A DNA stretch of 64,000 bases from Paracoccus benzoatiresistens. Its GTDB lineage: Bacteria; Pseudomonadota; Alphaproteobacteria; Rhodobacterales; Rhodobacteraceae. The notes beneath the pieces are model-generated. The model worked only from the letters and a program-made list of their open reading frames with translations, had not been told where the DNA came from and ran no database searches. Shown here one piece after another: positions 28,663-37,569 of the stretch (its first letter is position 1; each line of letters starts with the position of its first letter). The translations under genes were made by a program, and so were the position numbers. Location of the stretch: contig NZ_JAPTYD010000019.1 of assembly GCF_026913015.1 (NCBI RefSeq), positions 1 through 64,000 of the forward strand, written 5' to 3'.

Positions 28663-29569
28663 CCGTGTCGCGCTGATCGGGCTTGGCCTGATCGCCGGCT
28701 CCATGGCCCATGCCATCCGCGAAGGCGGGCTGGCGCGCGAAACCGTGGGCTTTGCCCGCAGCGCCCAGACACGCGAAATCGCGCGCGAGATCGGTCTTTG
28801 CGACCAGATCACCGACAGCGTGGCCGAGGCGGTGGCAGGTGCCGACCTGGTCGTCCTTGCCGTTCCGGTCGGGGCCATGGGCGACCTCGCGGCGGAAATC
28901 GCGCCGCACCTGAAGCCGGGGGCGACCGTCACCGATGTCGGATCGGTCAAGCAGTCGGTCATCGATGCCGTCGCCCCGCATATCCCCGAAGGCGTGCATT
29001 TCATTCCCGGCCACCCGCTGGCCGGCACCGAACATTCCGGCCCCCGCGCGGGCTTTGCCAGCCTGTTCCGTAATCGCTGGTGGCTGCTGACCCCCCTGCC
29101 GGACAGCGACCCCCAAGCCGTTGAGCGGCTGTCCGATCTGGTCCGCGCCATGGGTGCCAAGACCGACAGGATGGAGCCGGCGCATCACGACCTTGTTCTG
29201 GCCGTGACCAGCCACGCCCCGCACCTGATCGCCTACACGATGGTGGGCGTGGCCGATCACTTGCGACAGGTCACGGACGAACAGGTCATCCAGTATTCCG
29301 CCGCCGGTTTCCGCGACTTTACCCGCATCGCCGCCAGCGACCCGACCATGTGGCGAGACGTGTTCCTGCACAACAAGGAGGCGACGCTGGACATCCTCGG
29401 CCGGTTCACCGAAGAACTGTTCGTGCTGCAGCGCGCGATCCGCATGGGTGACGGCCAGCAACTGTTCGATTACTTCACACGCACGCGCGCCATCCGCCGC
29501 GGCATCATCGAGGCCGGGCAGGACACCGACGCGCCCGATTTCGGCCGCGCAGCGAAAACCGGCGGCTAG
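28646..29569 (+). CDS. tyrC: Prephenate/arogenate dehydrogenase (TyrC type)
   Basis: It makes 4-hydroxyphenylpyruvate or tyrosine from prephenate/arogenate. The 307-residue protein has an N-terminal NAD(P) site ALIGLGLIAGSMA, then VTDVGSVKQSV, FIPGHPLAGTEHSGP and a helical dimerisation domain containing TSHAPHLIAY, all typical. GGAAGGGAGG stands just before the ATG at 28646. It overlaps hisC by 17 bp and ends in a CTAG shared with the DUF2125 gene on the other strand. Confidence 0.94.
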   Translation: MSVIYDRVALIGLGLIAGSMAHAIREGGLARETVGFARSAQTREIAREIGLCDQITDSVAEAVAGADLVVLAVPVGAMGDLAAEIAPHLKPGATVTDVGSVKQSVIDAVAPHIPEGVHFIPGHPLAGTEHSGPRAGFASLFRNRWWLLTPLPDSDPQAVERLSDLVRAMGAKTDRMEPAHHDLVLAVTSHAPHLIAYTMVGVADHLRQVTDEQVIQYSAAGFRDFTRIAASDPTMWRDVFLHNKEATLDILGRFTEELFVLQRAIRMGDGQQLFDYFTRTRAIRRGIIEAGQDTDAPDFGRAAKTGG

Positions 29570-30516
29570 AACGCGGGCCAGCGGGGGGCGGGGCCGATCT
29601 CGAGCGTGCCCAGATACATGCGCCCGTCCCGCATCTCGACCGGGATGCGAAGCTGGCCCTCTGGCGCGGGCGGCATGGCTGGTTGTCCCGCACCCCCTTC
29701 CGCAAATTCCATCCCGCCGATGCGATTCAGCATGGCGCGGGCCAGCAGGCGCGCATTGGACGACATCAGCCCGGCCTCGATTGCCGCATCCAGCATCGCT
29801 GCCGCATCACTGGTGTAGAGCGCCACGCGGCCTTGGGCCCGCCCATCCGAACCCTTGCCCAGCATCCCGACGACCCGCAGCGAAGATGCGCCGGTGCCGA
29901 TCTCGAGACCCTCGGTCAGCACGCCAAGCACGGCGGGCGGTGCTTCGGTCGCAACGCCGGGCTGGCGGTCCAGCCACAGGCGCAGCCCGCCCTGGGCGGA
30001 GGAAACCTGCGGCAGGCGCAGGTCGGGAAAGGCGATCTGCACCTGATAGGGATGACCCGCGATGCGGTCGTCCGCCACCGCCAGCGCGGTCACGCTGCCC
30101 CGCCCCGACAAAGGCCCGCCATCCAGCGACAGGGCCGCAAAGGACGCATCGGCTTGCCTTACCCTGCCCAGCGGAGACAGCGTCACGGCCGCTGCGGCGT
30201 CCTCCATTCCGACCTGCCGCCGGCCGGCAGGGCCGTCAAGAAACGCCGCCGCGGGCAGGTCGGCCCTGACGGTCAGCGGGGCGGTCGGGGTCACCCACAG
30301 GTCCAGCGCCGGCAGGTTCAGTTGCCCCGCCTGCATCGGCAGGGTCACGCCCGAAAGCGCGAGCCCAAGTCGCCCCCAAGCCGGTTGCGGCCCCACCCGG
30401 TCCGCCTGCACGCGGGGGCGGACCTGCGAAAGCAGCAGGGGTTCGGCCACGGACCAGATCCCCGCAAGTGCCAGCGTCGCCAGCAAAAGCAGCCTTGCAA
30501 TCACCATTCTTCCCAC
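29566..30516 (-). CDS. DUF2125-domain protein, exported or membrane-anchored
   Basis: A 316-residue protein with an N-terminal hydrophobic segment (residues 4-27) and a beta-rich remainder typical of DUF2125 proteins of alphaproteobacteria. Two methionine starts (residues 1 and 4) are possible. DUF2125 proteins look like periplasmic or outer-membrane-facing beta-taco repeats, but no function is established. It sits between tyrC (convergent, CTAG overlap) and the ChaC-like gene (divergent), an order I recall from other Rhodobacteraceae. Confidence 0.82.
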   Translation of the reverse strand: MGRMVIARLLLLATLALAGIWSVAEPLLLSQVRPRVQADRVGPQPAWGRLGLALSGVTLPMQAGQLNLPALDLWVTPTAPLTVRADLPAAAFLDGPAGRRQVGMEDAAAAVTLSPLGRVRQADASFAALSLDGGPLSGRGSVTALAVADDRIAGHPYQVQIAFPDLRLPQVSSAQGGLRLWLDRQPGVATEAPPAVLGVLTEGLEIGTGASSLRVVGMLGKGSDGRAQGRVALYTSDAAAMLDAAIEAGLMSSNARLLARAMLNRIGGMEFAEGGAGQPAMPPAPEGQLRIPVEMRDGRMYLGTLEIGPAPRWPAF

Positions 30517-30578
30517 CGCTCCCCTTCCGTCGCGCCCTGCCCTGCCCTAACTTTCGGCAAATGGACAGGTTCGGGACA

Positions 30579-31136
30579 ATGCGAAAGATTGAATGGGTCT
30601 TCGGCTATGGATCGCTGATCTGGGATCCCGGCTTTTCGCCGGTCGAGACCGCGCGGGCCTGGGTAAGCGGTTATGCCCGCAGCTTTTGTCTGCGGTCCAT
30701 CCAGCATCGCGGCACGGCGACTCTGCCGGGCCTGGTCCTGGGCCTTGACGAACAGTCCGGCGGAGAATGCAGCGGCCTGGCGCTGCGGATTGCGAACCGG
30801 GACCATGACGAGGTGCTGGCCTATCTGCGCGCCCGGGAACTGGTGACCGACGCCTACAAGGAGTCGATCCTGCCCCTGCGGCTTGAGGATGGCCGGAGGG
30901 TCGAGGCCCTGGCCTATGTCATGCGTCGCGATCATGTGCAGTATGCGGGCGGGCTGGAACTGGCGGAACAGGCCCGGATCATCGCGCAGGCCCAGGGCCG
31001 GCGCGGGCCGAACGCCGATTACCTGTTCAACACGGCTGCCCATCTGTCGCAGATCGGGCTTGCCGACGCGGTCCTGGACCAGTTGACGGCAGAAGTCCGC
31101 AAGTTGCTGGAAAGCGACACAAACCCGCCGGCCTGA
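30579..31136 (+). CDS. ChaC-type gamma-glutamylcyclotransferase
   Basis: The 185-residue protein begins with WVFGYGSLIWDPGF, the substrate-binding YGSL loop of gamma-glutamylcyclotransferases. ELVTDAYKES includes a glutamate in the region of the catalytic acid of the ChaC subfamily, and the late stretch NADYLFNTAAHL is also typical. ChaC enzymes split glutathione to 5-oxoproline and Cys-Gly. The ATG at 30579 is used; an in-frame ATG at 30561 is possible, and neither has a strong ribosome site. Confidence 0.88.
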   Translation: MRKIEWVFGYGSLIWDPGFSPVETARAWVSGYARSFCLRSIQHRGTATLPGLVLGLDEQSGGECSGLALRIANRDHDEVLAYLRARELVTDAYKESILPLRLEDGRRVEALAYVMRRDHVQYAGGLELAEQARIIAQAQGRRGPNADYLFNTAAHLSQIGLADAVLDQLTAEVRKLLESDTNPPA

Positions 31137-31195
31137 CTTTCGGATCGCTTGGCAAGTGCCGGGGCGCGCCCTACACTCGATGCCAGAGAGTAGGC

Positions 31196-32596
31196 ATGGG
31201 AAGCGACCAGTTGAGCGATCCGACCAGCAGCCAGCGGCCTGACCCGTCCGACCTTCCGCGCCGCAGCGGCGCGGCAAGCCGCCCGATCACCGCGACCCGT
31301 CCGAAAAGCCCGGGCCCCACCAGCCCGCGCTTTTCGCAGCCGGTCCGACAGATTGTGCTGATGGTCAGCGTGCTGGCCCTGGTGCTGGCAGGAGGCTGGA
31401 TCACCTATGGCCGTATCCTGCCGATCTTTCGGGCCAACCTGTGGCTGAACGGCCTGATCCTTGGCGTCTTCGCGCTTGGCGTCCTGGCCTGCTTCTGGCA
31501 GGTGGCCCAGCTGATCCGGTCGGTCAGCTGGATCGAGCGTTTTGCCAAGCGCCGCAGCAACGCCGTGGAAAAGGGCATCGCCGCACGAGGCGGCGCCGAC
31601 ACCAGCGACCAGCCGCCGCGCCTTCTGGCGCCGCTGGCCGCCCTGCTTGGCTCGCGCGGTCCGGCGGGCGGGGTCATCTCGACGACTGCCTCGGCCTCGA
31701 TCCTGGATTCCGTCGCGACCCGCATCGACGAATTGCGCGACATCACAAGATATCTGTCGAACCTTCTGATCTTCCTCGGGCTTCTTGGCACCTTCTACGG
31801 CCTTGCCACGACCATTCCGGCGGTGGTGGACACGATCCGGAACCTGGCGCCGCAGCAGGGCGAAAGCGGCATCCAGGTCTTCGACAAGCTGATGAGCGGG
31901 CTGGAATCCCAACTAGGCGGCATGGCCACGGCCTTTTCGTCATCCTTGCTGGGGCTTGCCGGGTCCCTGGTGGTGGGACTGCTGGAACTGTTCGTGACCC
32001 ACGGCCAGAACCGTTTCTACCGGGAGCTTGAGGAATGGATGTCCGGGTTTACCCGGGTCAGCCTGGCGGGCTCCGAGGGCGATGCCATCGATCAGGCCGC
32101 GCTGGCGGGCTTTCTGGAGCAGATGGCGGGCCAGATGGACCGCCTGCAGCAGATGCATGCCGAGCGCGACCTGCAGCGCGACGAGGCCGCGGCCATGGCC
32201 GATGAACGCGTCGTCGTCATGGCCCAGTCCATCGAGGCGCTGGTCCAGCGCAGCGAGGCCGAGCACGAGGCCTCCCTGTCTCGCATCGCCGCGCTGACGC
32301 AGGCCCTGTCGCGGCTGGGCGACGGGCAGGAAAGGCTGATCGAAGGGCAGGACCGGCTGGTCGGCCTGGTGCGGGCGGAAACGGAACGGCCTGCCGCCCC
32401 GCCGATCGACCTTCGCGGGGTCGAGACCGCGCTGCACCGGCTGGCGGCCGACCTGATCCAGGGCCGCGACGAGATGGTGGCAGAGCTTCGGTCGGATCTG
32501 TTGGTGCTGACGCGCGCGGTCCGCGCGGCACGCTTCAACGATCCGTTCCGCGACGATCTTCTGCGCGATCCGCTGGTGTTGCGAGACAGGAGCTAG
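31196..32596 (+). CDS. MotA/TolQ/ExbB-family proton channel protein with C-terminal helical tail
   Basis: A 466-residue protein. After a disordered proline/serine-rich head (1-48) come two hydrophobic hairpin helices (about 50-102), then two more (about 183-208 NLLIFLGLLGTFYGLATTI and 243-270). These carry the GLLGTFxGL signature and TAFSSSLLGLAGSL of the MotA/TolQ/ExbB family. Residues 285-450 are charged and helix-forming, probably coiled coil. It would form a proton channel in the inner membrane. The downstream gene, three bases after the stop, encodes its likely peptidoglycan-anchored partner. The cellular process powered is not known. Confidence 0.88.
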   Translation: MGSDQLSDPTSSQRPDPSDLPRRSGAASRPITATRPKSPGPTSPRFSQPVRQIVLMVSVLALVLAGGWITYGRILPIFRANLWLNGLILGVFALGVLACFWQVAQLIRSVSWIERFAKRRSNAVEKGIAARGGADTSDQPPRLLAPLAALLGSRGPAGGVISTTASASILDSVATRIDELRDITRYLSNLLIFLGLLGTFYGLATTIPAVVDTIRNLAPQQGESGIQVFDKLMSGLESQLGGMATAFSSSLLGLAGSLVVGLLELFVTHGQNRFYRELEEWMSGFTRVSLAGSEGDAIDQAALAGFLEQMAGQMDRLQQMHAERDLQRDEAAAMADERVVVMAQSIEALVQRSEAEHEASLSRIAALTQALSRLGDGQERLIEGQDRLVGLVRAETERPAAPPIDLRGVETALHRLAADLIQGRDEMVAELRSDLLVLTRAVRAARFNDPFRDDLLRDPLVLRDRS

Positions 32597-32599
32597 GGC

Positions 32600-34279
32600 A
32601 TGGCACTGCGCCGCGCGGCTTCCGGGCACCGCTTTTCGGCCAATATCTGGCCCGGCTTCGTCGATGCCCTGGCCACGCTGCTGATGGTGCTGGTTTTCGT
32701 GCTGACGATCTTTACCGTCATGCAGTCGGTGCTGCGCGAACAGATCACCGACAAGGACGACACCATCGCCGATCAGGAAAAAATCATCGGTGACCAGGGC
32801 CAGGCCCTTTCCCGCCAGGAACAGCGGCTGGAGCAATTGGGCCAGCAAGTGGCGGCCCTGGGCCAGGCACTGACTGCGTCAGAGGATCGCGAGGCCGGCC
32901 TGCAGGGCCAGCTTGCCGATGCCGAGGCCGAAGCGCGCGACCGCGCGGCGCGGATCACGCGCCTGTCTGCCCAGTTGAAGACCAGCCAGGGCGAACTGGC
33001 GCAGGCGCGGTCCCGGCTGACCGATTTCGAGGCCGAGGTGGCTGCCCTGATGGCCGCGCGCGCGGCCGATCAGGAACAGGCCAGGACGCAGCAGCGGCAG
33101 GCGCAATCCCGCCTGGAAGAACAGCAGAACCGCGCCAGCGCGGCAGAACTGGCCGTGGCGGCGGCCCGCAAGGAGATCGACGCGCAGGCCGAACAGGCGC
33201 GCCTTGCTGCCGCCCGCCGCGAGGCGCTGGAGGCGCTGGTGGCGGACCTGCGCCAGAAGAACCAGGCAAGCGAAGCACAGGCCGGCGCATTGCAGGCCCG
33301 GCTGACCCAGGCCGAGGCCGCCCGCCTGACCGATGCCGAGGCAGCGCGTGCGCTGCGCGAACGACTGGAAAAGGCTGACTCCGAACTGACCGCCATGACC
33401 CTGTCGCTTGAGGAAAGCCGCAAGCGCGCCGAGGAAACCCTGACCCTCCTGGCTGCAGCCGAGGCCGCGCGTGATGAGGCCACCGCCAAGGCCGCCAGCC
33501 AACTGAGCGATGCCGAGCGTCAGGCCGCGCTGCTGGCCACTGCCGAAAAGGCGCTGGCCGACCAGAAGTCCCTGTCCGAGGATGGCCAGCGGCGGGTTGC
33601 CCTGCTGAACGAGCAGGTTGCGTCTCTGACAGCGCAACTGGGATCCTTGCAGGCGCTGCTGGACGCGGCGGGCGACGATCAGCGGCAGGCGGAACTGCGG
33701 GTGGAAACACTGGGGCAACAGCTGAATGCCGCCCTGCTGCGAGCCGCCGAGGAAACCAACCGACGCCTGACGCTGGAAGAGCAGGCCCGCCAGCGCGCCG
33801 AGGAGGAAGCAAAGGACCTGGCCCGCTATCGTTCGGAATTCTTCGGCCGGCTGTCCGAGATCCTGTCGGGCCGCGAGGGGGTCCAGGTCGTCGGCGACCG
33901 CTTCGTCTTCCAGTCCGAGGTGCTGTTTCCGCCCGCCGCCTCTACCCTCTCGCCCGAGGGCCATGAGCAGATCGCGCGCGTGGCGGGAATGCTGTCTGAA
34001 ATCGCCGACGAGATACCGCCCGAGATCGACTGGATCATTCGCGTGGATGGCCATACCGACAACACGCAGTTGTCGGGCACCGGACGCTATCAGGACAACT
34101 GGGAACTCAGCCAGGGCCGCGCCCTGGCGGTGGTGCGATACATGATCGACGAGCTTGGCTTCCCGGCGAACCGCCTTGCCGCGACGGGCTTTGCCGATAC
34201 GCGGCCGGTCATGCAAGGAAACTCGCCCGATGCGCGGGCTGCAAACCGGCGCATCGAGCTGAAGCTGACGGAACGCTAG
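32600..34279 (+). CDS. OmpA/MotB-like peptidoglycan-binding protein with a long coiled coil
   Basis: The 559-residue protein has one N-terminal membrane helix (about 22-44, preceded by ANIWPGFVDALATLL as in MotB). A very long alanine/glutamate/glutamine-rich coiled coil (about 48-405) follows, and a C-terminal OmpA-type domain (about 420-557) with VDGHTDNTQL and NWELSQGRALAVVRYM, the peptidoglycan-binding signature. MotB-like stators carry a proton-accepting aspartate in the helix; here FVDA at its start is the candidate. With the preceding MotA-like gene it makes a stator-like pair whose 350-residue coiled coil could span the periplasm. Its stop shares a CTAG with the yihY gene. Confidence 0.9.
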   Translation: MALRRAASGHRFSANIWPGFVDALATLLMVLVFVLTIFTVMQSVLREQITDKDDTIADQEKIIGDQGQALSRQEQRLEQLGQQVAALGQALTASEDREAGLQGQLADAEAEARDRAARITRLSAQLKTSQGELAQARSRLTDFEAEVAALMAARAADQEQARTQQRQAQSRLEEQQNRASAAELAVAAARKEIDAQAEQARLAAARREALEALVADLRQKNQASEAQAGALQARLTQAEAARLTDAEAARALRERLEKADSELTAMTLSLEESRKRAEETLTLLAAAEAARDEATAKAASQLSDAERQAALLATAEKALADQKSLSEDGQRRVALLNEQVASLTAQLGSLQALLDAAGDDQRQAELRVETLGQQLNAALLRAAEETNRRLTLEEQARQRAEEEAKDLARYRSEFFGRLSEILSGREGVQVVGDRFVFQSEVLFPPAASTLSPEGHEQIARVAGMLSEIADEIPPEIDWIIRVDGHTDNTQLSGTGRYQDNWELSQGRALAVVRYMIDELGFPANRLAATGFADTRPVMQGNSPDARAANRRIELKLTER

Positions 34280-35325
34280 GCCCTGGCTTGCGTCTTCCTG
34301 GCCGGTTGGGCCGGAACGCCCGCCAGTTTCCTCAGATGGCGTTCGATTTCCGAATTCACCTCGGCACCGACCAGGACCACGGTCGAGGTGAACCACAGCC
34401 ACATCATCAACGCGATCACCGCGCCAAGTGAGCCATAGGTCTTGTTGTAGTCCGCAAAGTTGGCCGCATACCAGCTGAACAGGATCGAGGTGATGACCAG
34501 CCCCACAGCCGCGATGACCGCGCCGGGCGAAATCCAGCGCCAGCGCGAATCGGGCGCGTCAGGACCCCAGCGATACAGCGCCGCAAGCGCCAGGATCAGC
34601 ACGCCGAACATGATCGGCCAGCGAATCACCGCGACCCAGGTGGTGGTGGTTTCGGCAAGCGGCAGCATCTGCAACAGGATCGGGATGACGGCGATCACGC
34701 CAAGCATCAGGATGATCAGCACCAGCCCGCCCAGGGTAAAGGCCATCGACACCAGGTTAAGCCGGATGATTCCCCGGGTTTCCGTCTGGAAGAACGCCAC
34801 GTTCAGCGCGGACAGCAGCGCCTTCATGCCGCCATTGGCGGAATAGAAGGCGACCAGCAGCCCGCCGATCCCCGCCAGCGACAGCGCCGTTCCGGGTGAC
34901 GAGGTGATCGCCTCGACCTGGCCGCGGATGATGTCCAGCGCACCTTGCGGCAGGAAGCTCTGCATCAGGTCGAGATGCCCGGAGATCGTCGCCGGATCGG
35001 CAACCAGACCATAGATCGACACAAGCGCCGTAATTGCCGGAAACAGCGACAGCAGGCCGAAGAAAGTGATGCCGCCTGCAACGGCCGTTACGCGATCGGT
35101 GCCGATCTGCGCAAGGGTCGATTTCGCGATCTCCATCCAGTCGGCCCTGGCCAGATCGCGCAGTCCGACATCCTTGCCGATTGGCTGCGCCCGCGTTGCC
35201 GTGTGCGCCTTCGGCTTCCGCTCGGTCTTCATCCCGAAGCGCTTGCGCGTCGGATCGTCCAGATCCCCGAACAGGGCGTCGAGGACGCCGGGGGTGCTGC
35301 TTCTCATGGCGTCATTCCCGGTCAC
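34276..35325 (-). CDS. YihY/BrkB-family inner membrane protein
   Basis: A 349-residue protein. After a polar head (1-75) come six hydrophobic segments with VTAVAGGITFFGLLSLFPAITALVS, GGLLVAFYSANGGMKALLSALN and NYNKTYGSLGAVIALMMWLW-like motifs (here YNKTYGSLGAV), all hallmarks of the YihY/BrkB family, once misnamed RNase BN. The role is unclear. The GTG start at 35325 overlaps the stop codon of the upstream gene (GTGA), so I prefer it to the ATG at 35307. It converges with the OmpA-like gene in a CTAG overlap. Confidence 0.9.
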   Translation of the reverse strand: MTGNDAMRSSTPGVLDALFGDLDDPTRKRFGMKTERKPKAHTATRAQPIGKDVGLRDLARADWMEIAKSTLAQIGTDRVTAVAGGITFFGLLSLFPAITALVSIYGLVADPATISGHLDLMQSFLPQGALDIIRGQVEAITSSPGTALSLAGIGGLLVAFYSANGGMKALLSALNVAFFQTETRGIIRLNLVSMAFTLGGLVLIILMLGVIAVIPILLQMLPLAETTTTWVAVIRWPIMFGVLILALAALYRWGPDAPDSRWRWISPGAVIAAVGLVITSILFSWYAANFADYNKTYGSLGAVIALMMWLWFTSTVVLVGAEVNSEIERHLRKLAGVPAQPARKTQARA

Positions 35326-36041
35326 AGCCGATGGGTGCGATCTTCATCAGCGTTTCTGTGGGCGTGCCTCGGCTGTTCGCCGCGGACGGCTGCGCGCAAC
35401 TGATCGGCGGTGGACGCGAATTCGGACACGACCTCTGTCGCCTGACGCGCCACGCTGCGGAAACCGTCCATCGCGACGGCAAGCGACTTGGCGATCCCTT
35501 CCAGGCTTTCCGACAGCCTGTTCGACGTATGGATCAGATCCTCGACGAAGTTACCCTTTGGCGCCTTCTTCACCTTGGCCGGTTTCGGCATGTCGCGATT
35601 CTGCTCCGCCTCGGCGCGCAGGCGGGCAGCCTCGTGGCGGTCGGACTGGTCCTGCGCCCTGACGCGGCGGCGCATCGCCTCGCGCTCCTCCTCGTCCATC
35701 TCGACAAAGCGCGGGGCGTTGAACTTGCGTTGCGGATGCTTGGGATGGGCGTCGCCGGAAATGGCATCGGCGATCTTGCGCACGGCCAGAACGGCCGCCG
35801 CCGTTCCGCCGGCGACGCCGACCGCCACCCCGCCCCAGACCGCGATCTTGGCGCCCAGCGAGGGCGTCGGATAGGAAGACCGGCCGTCAGGCGATACATG
35901 ACCCGAGGCAATCACGCGTCGGGCCTGGAAGGACGGCTTGGGTCCATGGTGCCCCGGAGGCACGGGCCGGGGGCCAAAACGGGTCTCGCTCGTGCGGTCG
36001 GCCTCGGTCAGCGGGCGGTCGTCGTCATGGGTCGGATGCAT
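35322..36041 (-). CDS. Hypothetical protein with one membrane segment and a charged helical region
   Basis: A 239-residue protein: polar head rich in histidine, proline and arginine (1-70), a single glycine/alanine-rich membrane helix (about 80-108, AKIAVWGGVAVGVAGGTAAAV), a strongly charged helix (about 125-165) and a C-terminal amphipathic helix region (180-225). I recognise no family. The start at 36041 is set by GGAG seven bases upstream; a longer open frame to 36107 has no ribosome site. The stop overlaps the yihY start, so the two are co-translated. Function unknown. Confidence 0.75.
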   Translation of the reverse strand: MHPTHDDDRPLTEADRTSETRFGPRPVPPGHHGPKPSFQARRVIASGHVSPDGRSSYPTPSLGAKIAVWGGVAVGVAGGTAAAVLAVRKIADAISGDAHPKHPQRKFNAPRFVEMDEEEREAMRRRVRAQDQSDRHEAARLRAEAEQNRDMPKPAKVKKAPKGNFVEDLIHTSNRLSESLEGIAKSLAVAMDGFRSVARQATEVVSEFASTADQLRAAVRGEQPRHAHRNADEDRTHRL

Positions 36042-36186
36042 TGCTTTTCTCCGGTCTTGTCGGATTGGTCGACTCCTCAACAGCTTGCGTGGCCGGAATG
36101 TTCCCATGGCCCTGCGGGCGGAAATCGAAATCTTGCCGCCGCGTCATCACCCCGTTATGCCCGCCCCAACCGGAAAGGAGCCCGCC

Positions 36187-37500
36187 ATGATCCCCCGCTA
36201 TGCCCGCCCCGAGATGACCGCCATCTGGTCGCCCGAGACCCGATTCCGCATCTGGTTCGAGATCGAGGCCCATGCCTGCGATGCCCAGGCCGACCTGGGC
36301 GTCATCCCGCGCGAAAACGCCGAAGCCGTCTGGCGCGCCAAGGATGTCGAATTCGACGTGGCCCGCATCGACGAAATCGAGGCCGTGACCAAGCACGACG
36401 TCATCGCCTTCCTGACGCATCTGGCCGAGCATATCGGGTCCGATGAAGCGCGCTTCGTCCACCAGGGCATGACCAGCAGCGACGTTCTGGACACCACGCT
36501 GAATGTCCAGCTTGTCCGCGCGGCCGACATCCTTCTGGCCGATCTGGACCGCGTTCTTGAGGCCCTGAAGCGCCGCGCCTATGAACACAAGGACACCGTG
36601 CGCATCGGCCGCAGCCACGGCATCCATGCCGAGCCCACCACCATGGGCCTGACCTTCGCGCGCTTTTATGCGGAAATGGACCGCAACCGAGACCGCCTGG
36701 AAAAGGCCCGGTGGGAGGTCGCCACCGGCGCGATCTCGGGCGCGGTCGGCACCTTCGCCAATATCGATCCCGCGGTCGAGGAGCACGTCTGCGCGAAGCT
36801 GGGCCTGCGCCCTGAACCGATCAGCACCCAGGTCATCCCGCGCGACCGCCACGCGATGTTCTTTGCGACCCTGGGCGTCATCGCGTCCAGCATCGAGAAC
36901 ATCGCCATCGAGATCCGCCACATGCAGCGGACCGAGGTGCTGGAAGCCGAGGAGTTCTTCAGCCCCGGCCAGAAGGGCAGTTCGGCGATGCCCCACAAGC
37001 GCAACCCGGTGCTGACCGAGAACCTGACCGGCCTTGCCCGCCTGGTGCGCATGGCCGTCATTCCGGCGATGGAGAACGTGGCGTTGTGGCACGAACGCGA
37101 CATCAGCCATTCCTCGGTCGAACGCGGCATCGCCCCGGACGCGACCATCACGCTGGACTTTGCCCTGAACCGGCTGGCAGGCGTGATCGACAGGCTGGTT
37201 GTCTATCCCGAGAACATGCTGAAGAACGTGAACAAGTTCAAGGGTTTGGTCATGTCGCAGCGGGTGCTTCTGGCGCTGACGCAGGCCGGTGTCTCGCGCG
37301 AGGATGCCTATCGGCTGGTGCAGCGAAACGCCATGAAGGTCTGGGAACACGGGGCTGATTTCAGGCAGGAGCTGCTGGCGGACCCCGAAGTGACGGCGGC
37401 CCTGTCCCCGGCCGAGATCGAGGAGAAGTTCGACCTTGGCTATCACACCAAGCATGTGGACACGATCTTCCGCCGGGTGTTCGAGGAACGTCAGCAATAG
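36187..37500 (+). CDS. purB: Adenylosuccinate lyase
   Basis: It acts twice in purine synthesis, releasing fumarate from SAICAR and from adenylosuccinate. The 437-residue protein has the fumarase/aspartase superfamily signature SSAMPHKRNP (265-274), HQGMTSSDVLDT (92-103) and GRSHGIHAEPTT with the catalytic histidine near 147. GAAAGGAG precedes the ATG at 36187 by seven bases. Purine genes are otherwise absent from the window. Confidence 0.97.
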   Translation: MIPRYARPEMTAIWSPETRFRIWFEIEAHACDAQADLGVIPRENAEAVWRAKDVEFDVARIDEIEAVTKHDVIAFLTHLAEHIGSDEARFVHQGMTSSDVLDTTLNVQLVRAADILLADLDRVLEALKRRAYEHKDTVRIGRSHGIHAEPTTMGLTFARFYAEMDRNRDRLEKARWEVATGAISGAVGTFANIDPAVEEHVCAKLGLRPEPISTQVIPRDRHAMFFATLGVIASSIENIAIEIRHMQRTEVLEAEEFFSPGQKGSSAMPHKRNPVLTENLTGLARLVRMAVIPAMENVALWHERDISHSSVERGIAPDATITLDFALNRLAGVIDRLVVYPENMLKNVNKFKGLVMSQRVLLALTQAGVSREDAYRLVQRNAMKVWEHGADFRQELLADPEVTAALSPAEIEEKFDLGYHTKHVDTIFRRVFEERQQ

Positions 37501-37569
37501 GCCCGCGTAAACCGCGCGTTAGGAAAGCTCTGCCAGATTGGCCGCATGGACGGTCGATCTGGTGGGACG

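Noticed and set aside
31196-34279. Zorya-type phage defence (ZorA/ZorB)
   Set aside because: No zorC, zorD or zorE gene follows. The long coiled coil is in the OmpA-domain protein, not in the MotA-like one, and the neighbours are housekeeping genes.
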